DNA of 64,000 bases from Yeosuana sp043876835 (GTDB taxonomy: Bacteria; Bacteroidota; Bacteroidia; Flavobacteriales; Flavobacteriaceae), in assembly GCF_043876835.1 (NCBI RefSeq), contig NZ_JBAWJZ010000003.1:372001-436000 (forward strand). The letters are read 5' to 3'. Within the stretch, counting starts at the first letter, position 1, and every line of letters starts with the position of its first letter. Below are positions 35,301 to 45,142 of the stretch, in pieces. Position numbers and translations under genes: made by a program. The notes under the pieces were generated by a model, which was not told where the DNA came from, ran no database searches, and saw only the letters and a list, made by a program, of their open reading frames with translations.

Positions 35301-37076
35301 TTAATTTATGGCGTCACCGCGTAAAGCTCTATATTTTTTTCTGGCTTCTATAAAGTAAATGCTGTCGGCGTGATTAAACACAATATCTTCGTATAATGCT
35401 TTAGCTTTTTCTGGTTCAGACAAGTAGGTAGAATATAAATTAGCCAAAGCAAAACTTGCATCATCAACTAATATTCCATCTTTATAATTGGTTAGAATGT
35501 TTGAATAGTTTGCTTCAGCTTTGACGTATTCTTTTTTCTTTTCGAATAATTTCGCTTGTTTATATAAGGCTTGTGGCACAATACTTTCTGTTTTATGGTT
35601 TTTTAAAATAGTGTCCAATAACGAAATGGCTTCATCATTTTTATTTTGAAACGACATTAAATCGGCCTTTGCAAATAATTTTAATGCGACATGAAGAGAA
35701 TCTTCATACTTATTATCTGAAATAATAAGTTTTAAATCTAAGGCATCATTTGCAATAAGTTGCGAGGTTGAAGCCTTTAAAATTTTAAGCTGAGATTCCG
35801 CCCAATTAAAATCGCCTTTATAATAGCTTGTTTTAGCAACTTTAAATCTTGCTTCTTGAGAAATAGTACTGTTTTTTAAGCTTCGCTGAATTTGGGTGTA
35901 ATATAATAAAGCCGTATTAAATTCTTCCTTTAAAACATAAATATCACCAAGTTCTAATTTAATTTGTGCTTTTTGTAAATCATTTATAGGCAGGTTAAGC
36001 GATTTCTCTAAAAAGGTGGTTGCCTGTTCTGTTTGATTCAAATAAAAAGCCAAAAAGTGTGCATAAGCAATTTGCAAATCTAAAGTTTGTGAAAAGGTTC
36101 CGAACTCATTAAACAAGGCTAAATATTCTGAGTTTATTTTTTGGTAATCTTTAGCTAAACTTTCTTTGGTTTCTATTTGAAGTAAATTGTAATGAGCGCT
36201 TATTAAAGTTTCTAAATCTTGAGCGGTATTAATTAAATAATTAAGTATTTCTTTCGCAACTTCATCATCCCCTTCATTCATTGCAATACCATAAAGCTCT
36301 ACAATTCTTAATAAACTTTCTGGTTTTCTGTTGAAAATAGCTTTTTCTTGAATAAATGCTTTACCAAATTCTCTTTGCTGAATAAATAACCAACTAAGCA
36401 TATCGTTCCAAAGAACATTTGGTTCTTGCTGGTCTTTTTTTAGTATGATTTTTTTTAATAGGACATTATTTTCATTAGAAGCATCTTCACTTATAAAATC
36501 GTTTATGGCACGTTTAATATTGTTTAAGGCAACCTCGTTATTCTGAACAAAATCAATATAACTATTAAACATTTTTTCAATGTCTCCTTGTTCGCCATAA
36601 ATTTGGGCCATTTGAAGATTAAAGTTTAAATCTGGCTTAAGAGTTGATGCTTTTTCATAGGCAGCTAATGTTTCATTTAGCAGGGAATGGCTTTGAAAAC
36701 TTCTAGCAACATTAAACACATTATTCACATTTATATCTAAACTTGCCAGTGCTTTAGAGTAATATTCATTTGCCTTTTCTAAATTGTTTTTTAACTGATA
36801 ATTGTACCCTAATTCTACTAAAAAAGCTGGGTAATTATTCTTTTCTAAAAGCTTCGTTAAAAATTGCTCCGCATCGTCATACTTTTCTAATTGCTGATAT
36901 GTGTTTATTAATTGAAAAATATAGATGGTGTTTGTAGGCGATTTTGCATAGAGCTTTTTGTATTCTACCAATGCTTTTTCATATTCACCATTTTCAAAAT
37001 AATCTTTTGCAAAAATGTCGTCTTGCGAAAACACATTTACACTTACAAAGACTAATATTATAAAAATGAATCTCAT
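35301..37076 (-). CDS. TPR-repeat protein with signal peptide
   Basis: A 591-residue exported protein. The signal peptide is RFIFIILVFVSVNVFSQ. The rest is a long array of tetratricopeptide-like helix pairs (for example NGEYEKALVEYKKLYAKSP, LEKANEYYSKALASLD, KEEFNTALLYYTQIQRSL, EKKKEYVKAEANYSNILTNY). Such proteins scaffold assemblies in the periplasm or outer membrane; the partner is unknown. It is the first gene of the run leading into rsmA and mgtE. Confidence 0.88.
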   Translation of the reverse strand: MRFIFIILVFVSVNVFSQDDIFAKDYFENGEYEKALVEYKKLYAKSPTNTIYIFQLINTYQQLEKYDDAEQFLTKLLEKNNYPAFLVELGYNYQLKNNLEKANEYYSKALASLDINVNNVFNVARSFQSHSLLNETLAAYEKASTLKPDLNFNLQMAQIYGEQGDIEKMFNSYIDFVQNNEVALNNIKRAINDFISEDASNENNVLLKKIILKKDQQEPNVLWNDMLSWLFIQQREFGKAFIQEKAIFNRKPESLLRIVELYGIAMNEGDDEVAKEILNYLINTAQDLETLISAHYNLLQIETKESLAKDYQKINSEYLALFNEFGTFSQTLDLQIAYAHFLAFYLNQTEQATTFLEKSLNLPINDLQKAQIKLELGDIYVLKEEFNTALLYYTQIQRSLKNSTISQEARFKVAKTSYYKGDFNWAESQLKILKASTSQLIANDALDLKLIISDNKYEDSLHVALKLFAKADLMSFQNKNDEAISLLDTILKNHKTESIVPQALYKQAKLFEKKKEYVKAEANYSNILTNYKDGILVDDASFALANLYSTYLSEPEKAKALYEDIVFNHADSIYFIEARKKYRALRGDAIN

Positions 37077-37127
37077 AAGGTAAATATAAGGAATGTGCTT
37101 TGTAGATACTGTAAATATTATTATAAA

Positions 37128-37154
37128 AAATGCCCGAATAGAATTCGGGCATTT
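37128..37154 (-). terminator. Terminator between the small peptide gene and the TPR gene
   Basis: A perfect 12-bp stem, AAATGCCCGAAT/ATTCGGGCATTT, with a 3-base loop. On the minus strand it is followed by TTTTTT-like sequence. It ends leftward transcription from the serS/small-peptide side. Confidence 0.88.
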
Positions 37155-37245
37155 ACCAACCTAAATAAATACCTATTAATTTCCGCTAATTTTAAAAAAC
37201 GAAAAAATTACTAGATTGGGGACATTCTTAAATTGAATTTAATCC

Positions 37246-37371
37246 CTATTTATTTATTACCACAGATGCAGTTTTATTTTCAGATTTTGACAATTCGAAA
37301 TCTGAAAATAAAACCTTACTGGCAAAAAACACAAGTAATAAAAGCAGAAAGATTCTTTTAAGGTTTTTCAT
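37246..37371 (-). CDS. Small hydrophobic peptide, candidate gene
   Basis: This 41-codon frame from ATG 37369-37371 to TAG 37246-37248 begins MKNLKRIFLLLLLVFFASKV, a good signal peptide or single membrane helix, and has a short Lys/Ser/Glu-rich tail. It lies in a 458-base gap between serS and the TPR gene and is followed by a terminator, which supports expression. Its body contains a 17-bp perfect inverted repeat, so it may be a structured RNA or a leader instead. No known homologue recognised. The remaining gap (37372-37534) shows no gene. Confidence 0.5.
   Translation of the reverse strand: MKNLKRIFLLLLLVFFASKVLFSDFELSKSENKTASVVINK
37271..37314. repeat. 17-bp perfect inverted repeat
   Basis: The arms 37271-37287 (GTTTTATTTTCAGATTT) and 37298-37314 (its exact complement) are separated by 10 bases. 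The predicted hairpin lies inside the small peptide frame and has no T-run directly after it on either strand, so it is not an obvious terminator. Confidence 0.85.
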
Positions 37372-37534
37372 GGTTTTTAGGTTAACTAGATTTGGTTGCG
37401 CTAACTTCTAAAATAAATATGAAAATTCAAAAGAAAATGATAAAAAATCGTTGAATAACCTGATTTTTTTAACACTTAATCGATTATTAATTTTTTATAT
37501 TGCTATTTTGTAATATAAAGATTGCTTTTTATGA

Positions 37535-38806
37535 TTAATCAATAATTGAAAAACCTGTATATTTTTGTAATACTTCTGGTATAACAATTCCTTTCTCCGT
37601 TTGATAATTTTCTAATATTCCCGCAAGTACTCTTGGCAATGCCAATGAGCTACCATTTAGTGTATGTGGCAATTCGTTTTTACCTTCACTATTTTTAAAG
37701 CGTAGTTTTAACCTGTTGGCTTGAAAAGTTTCAAAATTTGATACAGATGAAATTTCTAACCATCTGTTTTGGGCCGTAGAAAATACTTCAAAATCATACG
37801 TTAAAGCAGATGTGAAACCCATATCACCCCCACAAAGTCTTAAAATTCTATATGGTAATTTTAATTCCTGTAAAATGGTTTTTACATGATTCACCATACC
37901 ATCAAGAGCTTGGTAAGATTTATTTGGATGCTCAATACGAATGATTTCAACTTTATCAAATTGATGCAATCTATTTAAACCTCTTACATGTGCGCCGTAA
38001 CTTCCAGCTTCTCTACGGAAACATGGCGTATATCCAGTAATGCCAATTGGTAAATCGCTTTCGTTTAGTAAAACATCCCTAAATATATTGGTTCCAGGAA
38101 CCTCAGCAGTTGGAATTAAATACAAATTATCTTCTGTAACATGATACATTTGCCCTTCTTTGTCTGGCAATTGCCCGGTTCCAAATCCTGATGCTTCATT
38201 TACTAAAAGAGGTAATTGATATTCTGTATAACCTGCTTCAGTATTTTTATCAAGAAAATATGTAATTAAAGCACGTTGAAGTTTTGCTCCTTTTCCTTTA
38301 TAAACCGGAAAACCAGCACCTGTAATTTTATTGCCTAATTCAAAATCTATAATATCATATTTCTTGGCTAATTCCCAATGAGGTAAAGCTCCCTCATGCA
38401 AAACTGGTATATCTCCTTCTTTATAAACTTCTTCATTATCTTCAGCAGAATTTCCTAAAGGAACAATTGCATTCGGAATATTAGGTATTTTGTATAACAA
38501 TTGACTTAATGCTTCTGCTTTTGCATTTAAGGCTTCATTAAGCTCTTTTGTGACCTCTTTAATTTGACTGGTTTTTTCTTTTAAGATATTTGCCTTTTGA
38601 GTTTCGCCAGATTTAAACAAATTACCAATTTCTTTTGAGAGAGAATTTGATTCTGCTAATAAACCATCTAATTCTGTTTGAATACGTCTTCTTTCTTCAT
38701 CAACAGAAATAACTTCTTCAATTAATTTTGTAGCATCAATATTTCGCTTTGCCAATCCAGCAATTACCAAATTTTTATTTTCTCTAATAAAAGGTACTTG
38801 TAACAT
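37535..38806 (-). CDS. serS: Seryl-tRNA synthetase
   Basis: Class II aminoacyl-tRNA synthetase of 423 residues. The N-terminal long coiled-coil arm (about residues 25-100, with EERRRIQTELDGLLAESNSL) binds tRNA-Ser. The catalytic core shows motif 2 TPCFRREAGSYG and motif 3 LPRVLAGILENYQ. It is an essential housekeeping gene, read leftward after ribF with a 76-base gap. Confidence 0.98.
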   Translation of the reverse strand: MLQVPFIRENKNLVIAGLAKRNIDATKLIEEVISVDEERRRIQTELDGLLAESNSLSKEIGNLFKSGETQKANILKEKTSQIKEVTKELNEALNAKAEALSQLLYKIPNIPNAIVPLGNSAEDNEEVYKEGDIPVLHEGALPHWELAKKYDIIDFELGNKITGAGFPVYKGKGAKLQRALITYFLDKNTEAGYTEYQLPLLVNEASGFGTGQLPDKEGQMYHVTEDNLYLIPTAEVPGTNIFRDVLLNESDLPIGITGYTPCFRREAGSYGAHVRGLNRLHQFDKVEIIRIEHPNKSYQALDGMVNHVKTILQELKLPYRILRLCGGDMGFTSALTYDFEVFSTAQNRWLEISSVSNFETFQANRLKLRFKNSEGKNELPHTLNGSSLALPRVLAGILENYQTEKGIVIPEVLQKYTGFSIID

Positions 38807-38882
38807 GTTTTAAAATTTAAGTGACAAATTTAGGGAATTACTAAGAAATTCAGCTTGGTTTTTAAAGGTAAAATCCAATTAA

Positions 38883-39815
38883 TTAAAGCTTGGTTTTTAT
38901 ATAGGCAAGTGAGGTTTCTTTATCTTTAAACAACTGTGCTTTTAAAGCCTCAACCGATTCAAATTTAACTTCGTCTCGAAGGCGATGTAACATATTAATT
39001 TGAATTTTTTTGTTATAAATATCTTTATCAAAATTAAAAAAATGAACCTCAATACTTTCTTTATCGCCACTAACGGTTGGATTTATTCCTATGTTCATCA
39101 TGCCATAAACATCCTTGTTTTTAATTGAAGCACTAATTATGTAAGATCCTTGTTTTGGTATTAATTTGTAATCTTCTTTTATGTCTATATTGGCCGTTGG
39201 AAATCCTAATTGCCTACCTAACCCTTTACCTTTAATAACTTTTCCTGTTAGCATAAAACAATAACCCAAATACTTATTGGCCTTTTCTATATTTCCTTCA
39301 TTTAATGCCTTTCTTATTTTGGTAGAACTAACAGCTACATCATCAATATCTTGAACAGCTATTTCTTCAACTTCAAAATTATAAAGTTCTCCAAATTTCT
39401 TTAAGTCTTCTAAATTGGCGTTTCTGTTTCTTCCAAATCTGTGATCATATCCAATAATCACTTTTTTTGCGTGCAGTTTTTTTACTAAAATTTTATTTAC
39501 AAAATCTTCAGCCGAAAGACGTGAAAATTCATTTGTGAATTTTTTAACTAACAGATAATCAACACCCAATTTGTCAATTATTTTAGTACGCTCATCTATT
39601 GTATTGATTAGTTTAATCCCAGAATCTTTTTGCAATACCATTCTTGGGTGTGGAAAGAATGTTAGAATAACAGATTTTAAATTGTTTTGCTTAGCAGAAT
39701 TAATTAAACGTTTAATGATTTTTTGATGTCCAAGATGCACACCATCAAAAGTCCCAATGGTTACTACGGTATCATTAACTGGTTTATAAGATTCTATTTT
39801 ATTGATTTTCCTCAT
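38883..39815 (-). CDS. ribF: Riboflavin kinase / FAD synthetase
   Basis: Bifunctional enzyme of 310 residues making FMN and FAD. The N-terminal nucleotidyltransferase domain has IGTFDGVHLGHQKII and IIGYDHRFGRNR; the SSTKIRKAL segment follows. The C-terminal kinase domain has GKGLGRQLGFPTANI and GMMNIGINPTV. It is divergent from the metalloprotease gene with only 80 bases between their starts. Confidence 0.97.
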   Translation of the reverse strand: MRKINKIESYKPVNDTVVTIGTFDGVHLGHQKIIKRLINSAKQNNLKSVILTFFPHPRMVLQKDSGIKLINTIDERTKIIDKLGVDYLLVKKFTNEFSRLSAEDFVNKILVKKLHAKKVIIGYDHRFGRNRNANLEDLKKFGELYNFEVEEIAVQDIDDVAVSSTKIRKALNEGNIEKANKYLGYCFMLTGKVIKGKGLGRQLGFPTANIDIKEDYKLIPKQGSYIISASIKNKDVYGMMNIGINPTVSGDKESIEVHFFNFDKDIYNKKIQINMLHRLRDEVKFESVEALKAQLFKDKETSLAYIKTKL

Positions 39816-39828
39816 AAAAAAAACTCAA

Positions 39829-39859
39829 TTGCTAATTTCATTAAAAAAAGCTAGATTTG
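39829..39859 (+). promoter_or_regulatory. Bacteroidota-type promoter for the metalloprotease
   Basis: TTG at 39829-39831 and TAGATTTG at 39852-39859 are separated by 20 bases, matching TTTG-N19-21-TAnnTTTG. The -7 box covers the TTG codon at 39857, which therefore cannot be the start of the protein; the ATG at 39896 is. Confidence 0.75.
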
Positions 39860-39895
39860 TTATTATCTTTAAAAAAAGATGCCCTAATAAAAAAT

Positions 39896-42643
39896 ATGAA
39901 AGCAAAACTACATTATGTTTTCTCAATAGCAATATTTTTATTTGCCTTTTCAAGTTTTGCTCAAAACAAATACTTTATTGAAAGTAATAGTGGTATAAAT
40001 GCAAAAGCATCTTCTAACAAAATAAAGAAAGAAAAAATATTCAAATTTGATTATTTAGATTTAAGTAGAACTCTATCAAAAGCACCTGCAAGATTTAAAA
40101 ACACCTCCAAATCTTCAAGTTTAATTATGAGTTTTCCTAATTTGAAGGGTAAATTTGAAAACTACCAAGTGTTTGAAGCCTCTGTAATGCACCCAGATTT
40201 ACAAGCAAAATATCCAGAAATTAGATCTTATGTAGGTTATGGTGTTGATTCACCTACTTCATATCTGCGATTTAGTTTATCTCCTTATAAAGGATTGACC
40301 GGTATTGTAATTTCTGGTGAAACAGACGAAAGTATGATGATTAATCCATTACAAGGAGACATTTCAAAAATTGTTATTGGTAAAAAAACAAACAGCTTAA
40401 ATAAAGATTATTCCTCGTTCTGTAAAACCATAGATGAAATGGGAGATACTTTTAAAACAACAAAATCAAATCTATCTAGTAAAACTACGTCAGCAAATGC
40501 AACTCTTCACACCTTTGATTTAGCATTATCAGTTACAGGAGAATACACACAGTTTCATGGCGGTACTAAAGCTGCTGCCAATGCGGCAATGGTGGCTACT
40601 TTGACAAGAGTCAACGGTATTTTTGAGACTGACTTTAATGTAACAATGGTTCTTATAGCAAACAACGATAACATTGTATATACTGACCCGAACACAGATC
40701 CTTATTCACCAAGTTCAATTGGAACAACAGATCATCCTGTTTATAATGGTACATACTGGAATATTGAACTTCAAGATGATGTTTTAACCCCAATTATAGG
40801 TGAAGCTAATTATGACATTGGGCATTTATTCTCAGTTGATGGTGACACTAGTAATGCAGGATGTATTGGTTGTATTTGTGTAACTGCTGCCCATATTGGT
40901 GGTAAAGGCAGTGGCTATTCGTCTGCAGCAGATGGTATTCCAGAAGGAGATACTTTTGACATAGATTTTGTAGCTCACGAAATGGGCCATCAATTTGGAG
41001 CCAATCATACATTTAGTCATTCATCAGAAGGTTCAGGTATTGCCCAAATGGAACCTGGAAGTGGTACTACAATTATGGGATATACTGGAGTTACTGGAAT
41101 TGACACTGATGTACAATCTCATAGCGATCCATATTTTCACGCAATATCCATTCAACAAGTTACGGGCCATGTTTCGACAAGAACTTGTGATATAGAGACA
41201 GCAACAGGAAATAATATACCAACAGTTTCAGCTGGTTCAAATTTAACACTTCCAAAAGGAACACCTTTTAAATTAGTTGGTTCTGCTACAGATGCCGATG
41301 CAACAGATATTCTTACTTACTGTTGGGAACAATTTAATGAAGATGATGCCTTAAATCCATATCCAGACCCAAATTCTACAAGTAACAATAAACCTTTATT
41401 CAGGTCATATTCACCAACTACTTCACCTACTAGATTTTTTCCAAGATTAACAGATTTAATAAATAGCGGTGTTAACGGAACAAAATGGGAAAAAATACCA
41501 TTGGTTTCCAGAAGTGCTGTTTTTAGATTAACTGTTAGAGATAATAAAGCAGGTGGAGGAAGCAACAATTATGGTAATGTTACTGTAAATTGGGATGGTA
41601 CCAAAGGCCCTTTTGAAGTAACTTCTCAATCTGTTACAGGAATCTCTTGGGTTAGTGGTTCAACCGAAACAATAACCTGGAATGTTAATAATACCAATAC
41701 AATGACAGGAGCTTCAAATGTAAATATTTTGCTTTCCACTGACGGTGGATTAACCTATCCCACAGTATTAAAATCAAACACTCCTAATGATGGAAGTGAA
41801 AATATAACTGTCCCAAATATTCCTGCTGCATATTGCAGAGTTATGATTGAACCCACTAATAATAAATTCTTTGCAATAAACTCTAAAGACTTTGCTATTG
41901 ACTTTTCAATTTCCCCTACTTGCGATGTTTTTGCTTCAACAGATTCTAGTTTGCCTTTAACAATTACTGATAATGCTAATGTTTATACAGAATCATCATT
42001 TGTTAATGTTCCTGTTTCCGTTTCTGTTACCAATTTAAAATTAACAGTTAATATAACACATCCATATCCTGGAGATGTATTATTAGGTTTGCAAAGTCCA
42101 AACGGTACACTCTTGAATATTCTTGAACCTTACAGTCCTTGTCAAGATGAAGACGTCAATATTATTGCAACCTTTGACGATAATGGAGCAACTATTGATT
42201 GTGGTACTATTGGTAATGGTTTAACTTTTAAATCGCCTATATCATCACTCAGTGACTGGAAAGGTGAAAATGCTTTAGGTAACTGGATATTAAAACTAGG
42301 TGATGGTGGTATTGGAGATGTTGGCACTTTAAATAGTTGGTCTATTGAAGTATGTTACGATAATGTCACACCCTTAAACATTGATGATTTTGGACTAACT
42401 AATTTTAACGTCTATCCTAACCCAAATAATGGTTCATTTACAGTAAAGTTTAATGACGCTTTGAAACAAACAATAAACGTTGAACTATTTGATATTAGAG
42501 GAAGAAAAATTTATAAGAATACTTATCAAAATACAGGTGATTTTAACCAAGAAATAAAACTAAACAACGTTCAAGCTGGTTTGTATATCTTGAATGTAAG
42601 TGATGGTTTAAGAAAATCAACTAAAAAGCTTATTATTGAATAG
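39896..42643 (+). CDS. Secreted reprolysin-like metalloprotease with P-domain and T9SS sorting domain
   Basis: A 915-residue protease exported by the type IX system. From the ATG at 39896 the signal peptide is AKLHYVFSIAIFLFAFSSFAQ (to about residue 23). A propeptide-like region follows. The metzincin zinc site HEMGHQFGANH begins at His361. Further on is a fibronectin/Ig-like region, then a proprotein-convertase P-domain (near TVNITHPYPGDVLLGLQSPNG to GDVGTLNSWSIEVC). The last ~75 residues are the type A sorting domain (FNVYPNPNNGSF ... LYILNV). A promoter just upstream and a terminator after it make it a single-gene unit. Confidence 0.92.
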   Translation: MKAKLHYVFSIAIFLFAFSSFAQNKYFIESNSGINAKASSNKIKKEKIFKFDYLDLSRTLSKAPARFKNTSKSSSLIMSFPNLKGKFENYQVFEASVMHPDLQAKYPEIRSYVGYGVDSPTSYLRFSLSPYKGLTGIVISGETDESMMINPLQGDISKIVIGKKTNSLNKDYSSFCKTIDEMGDTFKTTKSNLSSKTTSANATLHTFDLALSVTGEYTQFHGGTKAAANAAMVATLTRVNGIFETDFNVTMVLIANNDNIVYTDPNTDPYSPSSIGTTDHPVYNGTYWNIELQDDVLTPIIGEANYDIGHLFSVDGDTSNAGCIGCICVTAAHIGGKGSGYSSAADGIPEGDTFDIDFVAHEMGHQFGANHTFSHSSEGSGIAQMEPGSGTTIMGYTGVTGIDTDVQSHSDPYFHAISIQQVTGHVSTRTCDIETATGNNIPTVSAGSNLTLPKGTPFKLVGSATDADATDILTYCWEQFNEDDALNPYPDPNSTSNNKPLFRSYSPTTSPTRFFPRLTDLINSGVNGTKWEKIPLVSRSAVFRLTVRDNKAGGGSNNYGNVTVNWDGTKGPFEVTSQSVTGISWVSGSTETITWNVNNTNTMTGASNVNILLSTDGGLTYPTVLKSNTPNDGSENITVPNIPAAYCRVMIEPTNNKFFAINSKDFAIDFSISPTCDVFASTDSSLPLTITDNANVYTESSFVNVPVSVSVTNLKLTVNITHPYPGDVLLGLQSPNGTLLNILEPYSPCQDEDVNIIATFDDNGATIDCGTIGNGLTFKSPISSLSDWKGENALGNWILKLGDGGIGDVGTLNSWSIEVCYDNVTPLNIDDFGLTNFNVYPNPNNGSFTVKFNDALKQTINVELFDIRGRKIYKNTYQNTGDFNQEIKLNNVQAGLYILNVSDGLRKSTKKLIIE

Positions 42644-42644
42644 T

Positions 42645-42675
42645 AAAAAAGGAAAGATTGATTCTTTCCTTTTTT
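42645..42675. terminator. Bidirectional terminator between metalloprotease and pth
   Basis: Arms AAAAAAGGAAAGA and TCTTTCCTTTTTT form a 13-bp stem with a 5-base loop, between two convergent genes. It overlaps the pth stop codon. Confidence 0.88.
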
Positions 42676-43300
42676 ATTTTCCATTGAAACTATTCATAGT
42701 AATATTTACTCCAGATAGCACAAACGATTTTATTAATTCAATAGATTTATCAAGTCTCTCTTTAAGTTTTTCAGACTCTTCTGAATTCCATTCACTCAAA
42801 ACATAATCTATTTGTTTTCCTTTACTAAAATCATCACTGATACCAAATCTAAATCTATTATAATTTGTGGTTTTTAATTTGTCTTGGATGTCTTTTAATC
42901 CATTATGTCCTCCATCACTTCCTTTGGTTTTAAGTCTAATACTTCCAAAAGCCAAGTTTAAATCATCGGTAATAATTAAAACGTTTTCTAAAGGTATATT
43001 TTCTTTTGTTAACCAATACAAAACAGCCTTTCCGCTTAAATTCATATAGGTACTTGGTTTTAAGAGTAACAGCGATTTCCCTTTTATTTTACAAATAGCA
43101 ATATCACCTAACTTTTGAGTTTCAAATACTACATTTTCTTCAGCTGCCAATGCATCTAAAACTTTAAACCCTATGTTGTGGCGTGTGTTGGCATATTTTT
43201 CGCCAATATTTCCCAGCCCAACAATTAAATATTTCTTCATAATATCTGTTGCTTCTATGTGTTGATTTCTTTTAAAAAAATTAATTAAAAACTTATACAT
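42674..43300 (-). CDS. pth: Peptidyl-tRNA hydrolase
   Basis: Releases peptides from stalled peptidyl-tRNA. The conserved core starts at an internal Met (43240) with KKYLIVGLGNIGEKYANTRHN (usual form VGLGNPG), followed by LLLLKPSTYMNLSGKAV and the SDGGHNGLKDI region. The open frame to 43300 adds 20 residues; similar extensions occur in Flavobacteria, so either start is possible. It follows rplY in the same direction, with a terminator between them. Confidence 0.95.
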   Translation of the reverse strand: MYKFLINFFKRNQHIEATDIMKKYLIVGLGNIGEKYANTRHNIGFKVLDALAAEENVVFETQKLGDIAICKIKGKSLLLLKPSTYMNLSGKAVLYWLTKENIPLENVLIITDDLNLAFGSIRLKTKGSDGGHNGLKDIQDKLKTTNYNRFRFGISDDFSKGKQIDYVLSEWNSEESEKLKERLDKSIELIKSFVLSGVNITMNSFNGK

Positions 43301-43324
43301 AAAAGTTTAGTTTGTGTAAAAATA

Positions 43325-43357
43325 AAAAAGCATCCTGAATATTACAGAATGCTTTTT
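43325..43357 (-). terminator. Terminator between rplY and pth
   Basis: Stem AAAAAGCAT-x-CTG / CAG-x-ATGCTTTTT with one mismatch and a 7-base loop, followed on the minus strand by a T-run. It may attenuate transcription from rplY into pth. Confidence 0.75.
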
Positions 43358-43377
43358 AATATTTAATTTGAGAATAA

Positions 43378-44001
43378 TTATTCTTGAGCAGCTTCTGGTG
43401 TTGAAGCTTCGGCAGTTTCAACTGCTTCTTCTTCATCGTCACTAACATCTACTGATGCTCTTGAACGTCTTACTTGACAAACAACCGTGTTATCTGGATG
43501 CATAAATTTATAAGCATCATTCTGTAAAGCTGTAATATAAAGTTTACCACCAATTTTAAGAGGCGTAATATCTACCTCGATAAAGTCTGGTAAATTAGCT
43601 GGTAATGCTTTAATACGTAAGTTTCTTTGGTTTTTACGTAACACACCGCCATTTTTTACACCACGAGAATTTCCAACAAAGTTTAATGGAATATTCATAG
43701 TGATTTCTTTGTCTTCGTATAACTGATAAAAATCCACATGCATGATTTTATCAGTAACAGGATTGAACTGAATATCTTGTAAAATAGCATTGAAAGTTTT
43801 ACCGTTTTCTAAGGTAATCACAACTGTATGCGCATTAGGCGTGTATACAAGATTTTTAAAAGCGATTTCTTCTGCAAAGAAATGAAGTGGCTTATCTCCT
43901 CCGTATAATACGCAAGGAACCTGACCAGCATTACGTAAGGCTTTTGTTGCTTTTTTACCCACGCTTTCTCTTTGAGATCCGTTAATTGTAATTGATTTCA
44001 T
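43378..44001 (-). CDS. rplY: 50S ribosomal protein L25/general stress protein Ctc
   Basis: A 207-residue long-form bL25 that binds 5S rRNA. The N-terminal L25 domain is ITINGSQRESVGKKATKALRNAGQVPCVLYGG. The C-terminal beta domain (TMNIPLNFVGNSRGVKNGGVL) is followed by an acidic tail rich in Glu and Ala. It follows prs by 55 bases, the common prs-rplY-pth order of Bacteroidota. Confidence 0.97.
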   Translation of the reverse strand: MKSITINGSQRESVGKKATKALRNAGQVPCVLYGGDKPLHFFAEEIAFKNLVYTPNAHTVVITLENGKTFNAILQDIQFNPVTDKIMHVDFYQLYEDKEITMNIPLNFVGNSRGVKNGGVLRKNQRNLRIKALPANLPDFIEVDITPLKIGGKLYITALQNDAYKFMHPDNTVVCQVRRSRASVDVSDDEEEAVETAEASTPEAAQE

Positions 44002-44056
44002 TTTATTTATAATTGTTTATTAATACTCTTTTTAATCCTTAAATTTTAAGGAGTTT

Positions 44057-44998
44057 TTACATGATAAATTTTGAACTTATTGATCTGTTATATTGCACAT
44101 TGTGCATCACACTTGCAAATAAATCAGCACAAGTTAAAACTCTAATTTTATCACTTTTTTGTTTAAGTGGAATAGAATCTGTAACTATTAATTCTTGTAA
44201 TTGAGAGCTTTCAATATTTTTGTACGCATTCCCTGATAAAATAGGGTGTGTACAAATTGCTCTTACACTTAAAGCTCCTCGTTCCATCATTAAATCTGCC
44301 GCTTTTGTTAAAGTTCCAGCAGTATCAACCATATCATCAACAAGCACTACATTTTTACCTTTAACATCGCCAATCAACTCCATATGTGAAATAATATTTG
44401 CTTTTGCTCTTTGCTTGTAACATATTACTACATCACATTCTAAAGCTTTAGAATAAGCATATGCTCTTTTAGAACCTCCCATATCTGGAGAAGCAATCAT
44501 TAAATTATCAAGATTCAAACTTTGCAAATAAGGAAGAAAAATAGTTGATGCAAATAAATGGTCTACTGGTTTTTCGAAAAATCCTTGAATTTGGTCAGCA
44601 TGTAAATCCATAGTAATAATTCTAGTAGCTCCTGCTGTTTCCAGCATTTTAGCCACTAATTTTGCAGCAATAGGTACTCTTGGTTTATCTTTTCTATCTT
44701 GTCTTGCCCAGCCAAAATATGGTATTACTGCTGTTACATGTCTTGCTGATGCTCGTTTTGCAGCATCAATCATTAACAACATTTCCATTAAATTTTCAGG
44801 GCCAGGGTTTGTGGATCCTATGATAAAAATTCTTGTTCCTCTAATTGACTCCTCATATGATGGTTGAAATTCTCCATCACTATAAGTTGATGTAATGACA
44901 TTACCTAGCTCTGTGCCATAAGCACTTGCGATTTTCTGAGCAAGAGCAGTACTTTGGGTACAACTAAAAATTTTTGCTTCGGTAATAATGTAAGACAT
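44057..44998 (-). CDS. prs: Ribose-phosphate pyrophosphokinase
   Basis: Makes PRPP from ribose-5-phosphate and ATP. The ATG at 44998 gives SYIITEAKIFSCTQS, the usual Bacteroidota start, and 313 residues; an open upstream ATG at 45022 is less likely. The motifs YFGWARQDRKDKPRVP, ITMDLHADQIQGFF and the PRPP-binding loop VVLVDDMVDTAGTL are clear. It heads the prs-rplY-pth unit and is divergent from tRNA-Leu. Confidence 0.97.
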   Translation of the reverse strand: MSYIITEAKIFSCTQSTALAQKIASAYGTELGNVITSTYSDGEFQPSYEESIRGTRIFIIGSTNPGPENLMEMLLMIDAAKRASARHVTAVIPYFGWARQDRKDKPRVPIAAKLVAKMLETAGATRIITMDLHADQIQGFFEKPVDHLFASTIFLPYLQSLNLDNLMIASPDMGGSKRAYAYSKALECDVVICYKQRAKANIISHMELIGDVKGKNVVLVDDMVDTAGTLTKAADLMMERGALSVRAICTHPILSGNAYKNIESSQLQELIVTDSIPLKQKSDKIRVLTCADLFASVMHNVQYNRSISSKFIM

Positions 44999-45142
44999 AG
45001 TTAAAACATTGTTAGTTAGCACAAAAGACTACCTGATTTTAAACGAGGTGCAAATTTAGAAATTTATTTTAACCTGAATAACATATTCTATGCTATTTTT
45101 AAAGGAAATACAAAAAATATATTTATTTTTGCTATCCAAAAT

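Noticed and set aside
39857..39895. Metalloprotease start at the TTG 39857
   Set aside because: The codon lies within an exact -7 promoter box and the signal peptide starts at the ATG 39896.
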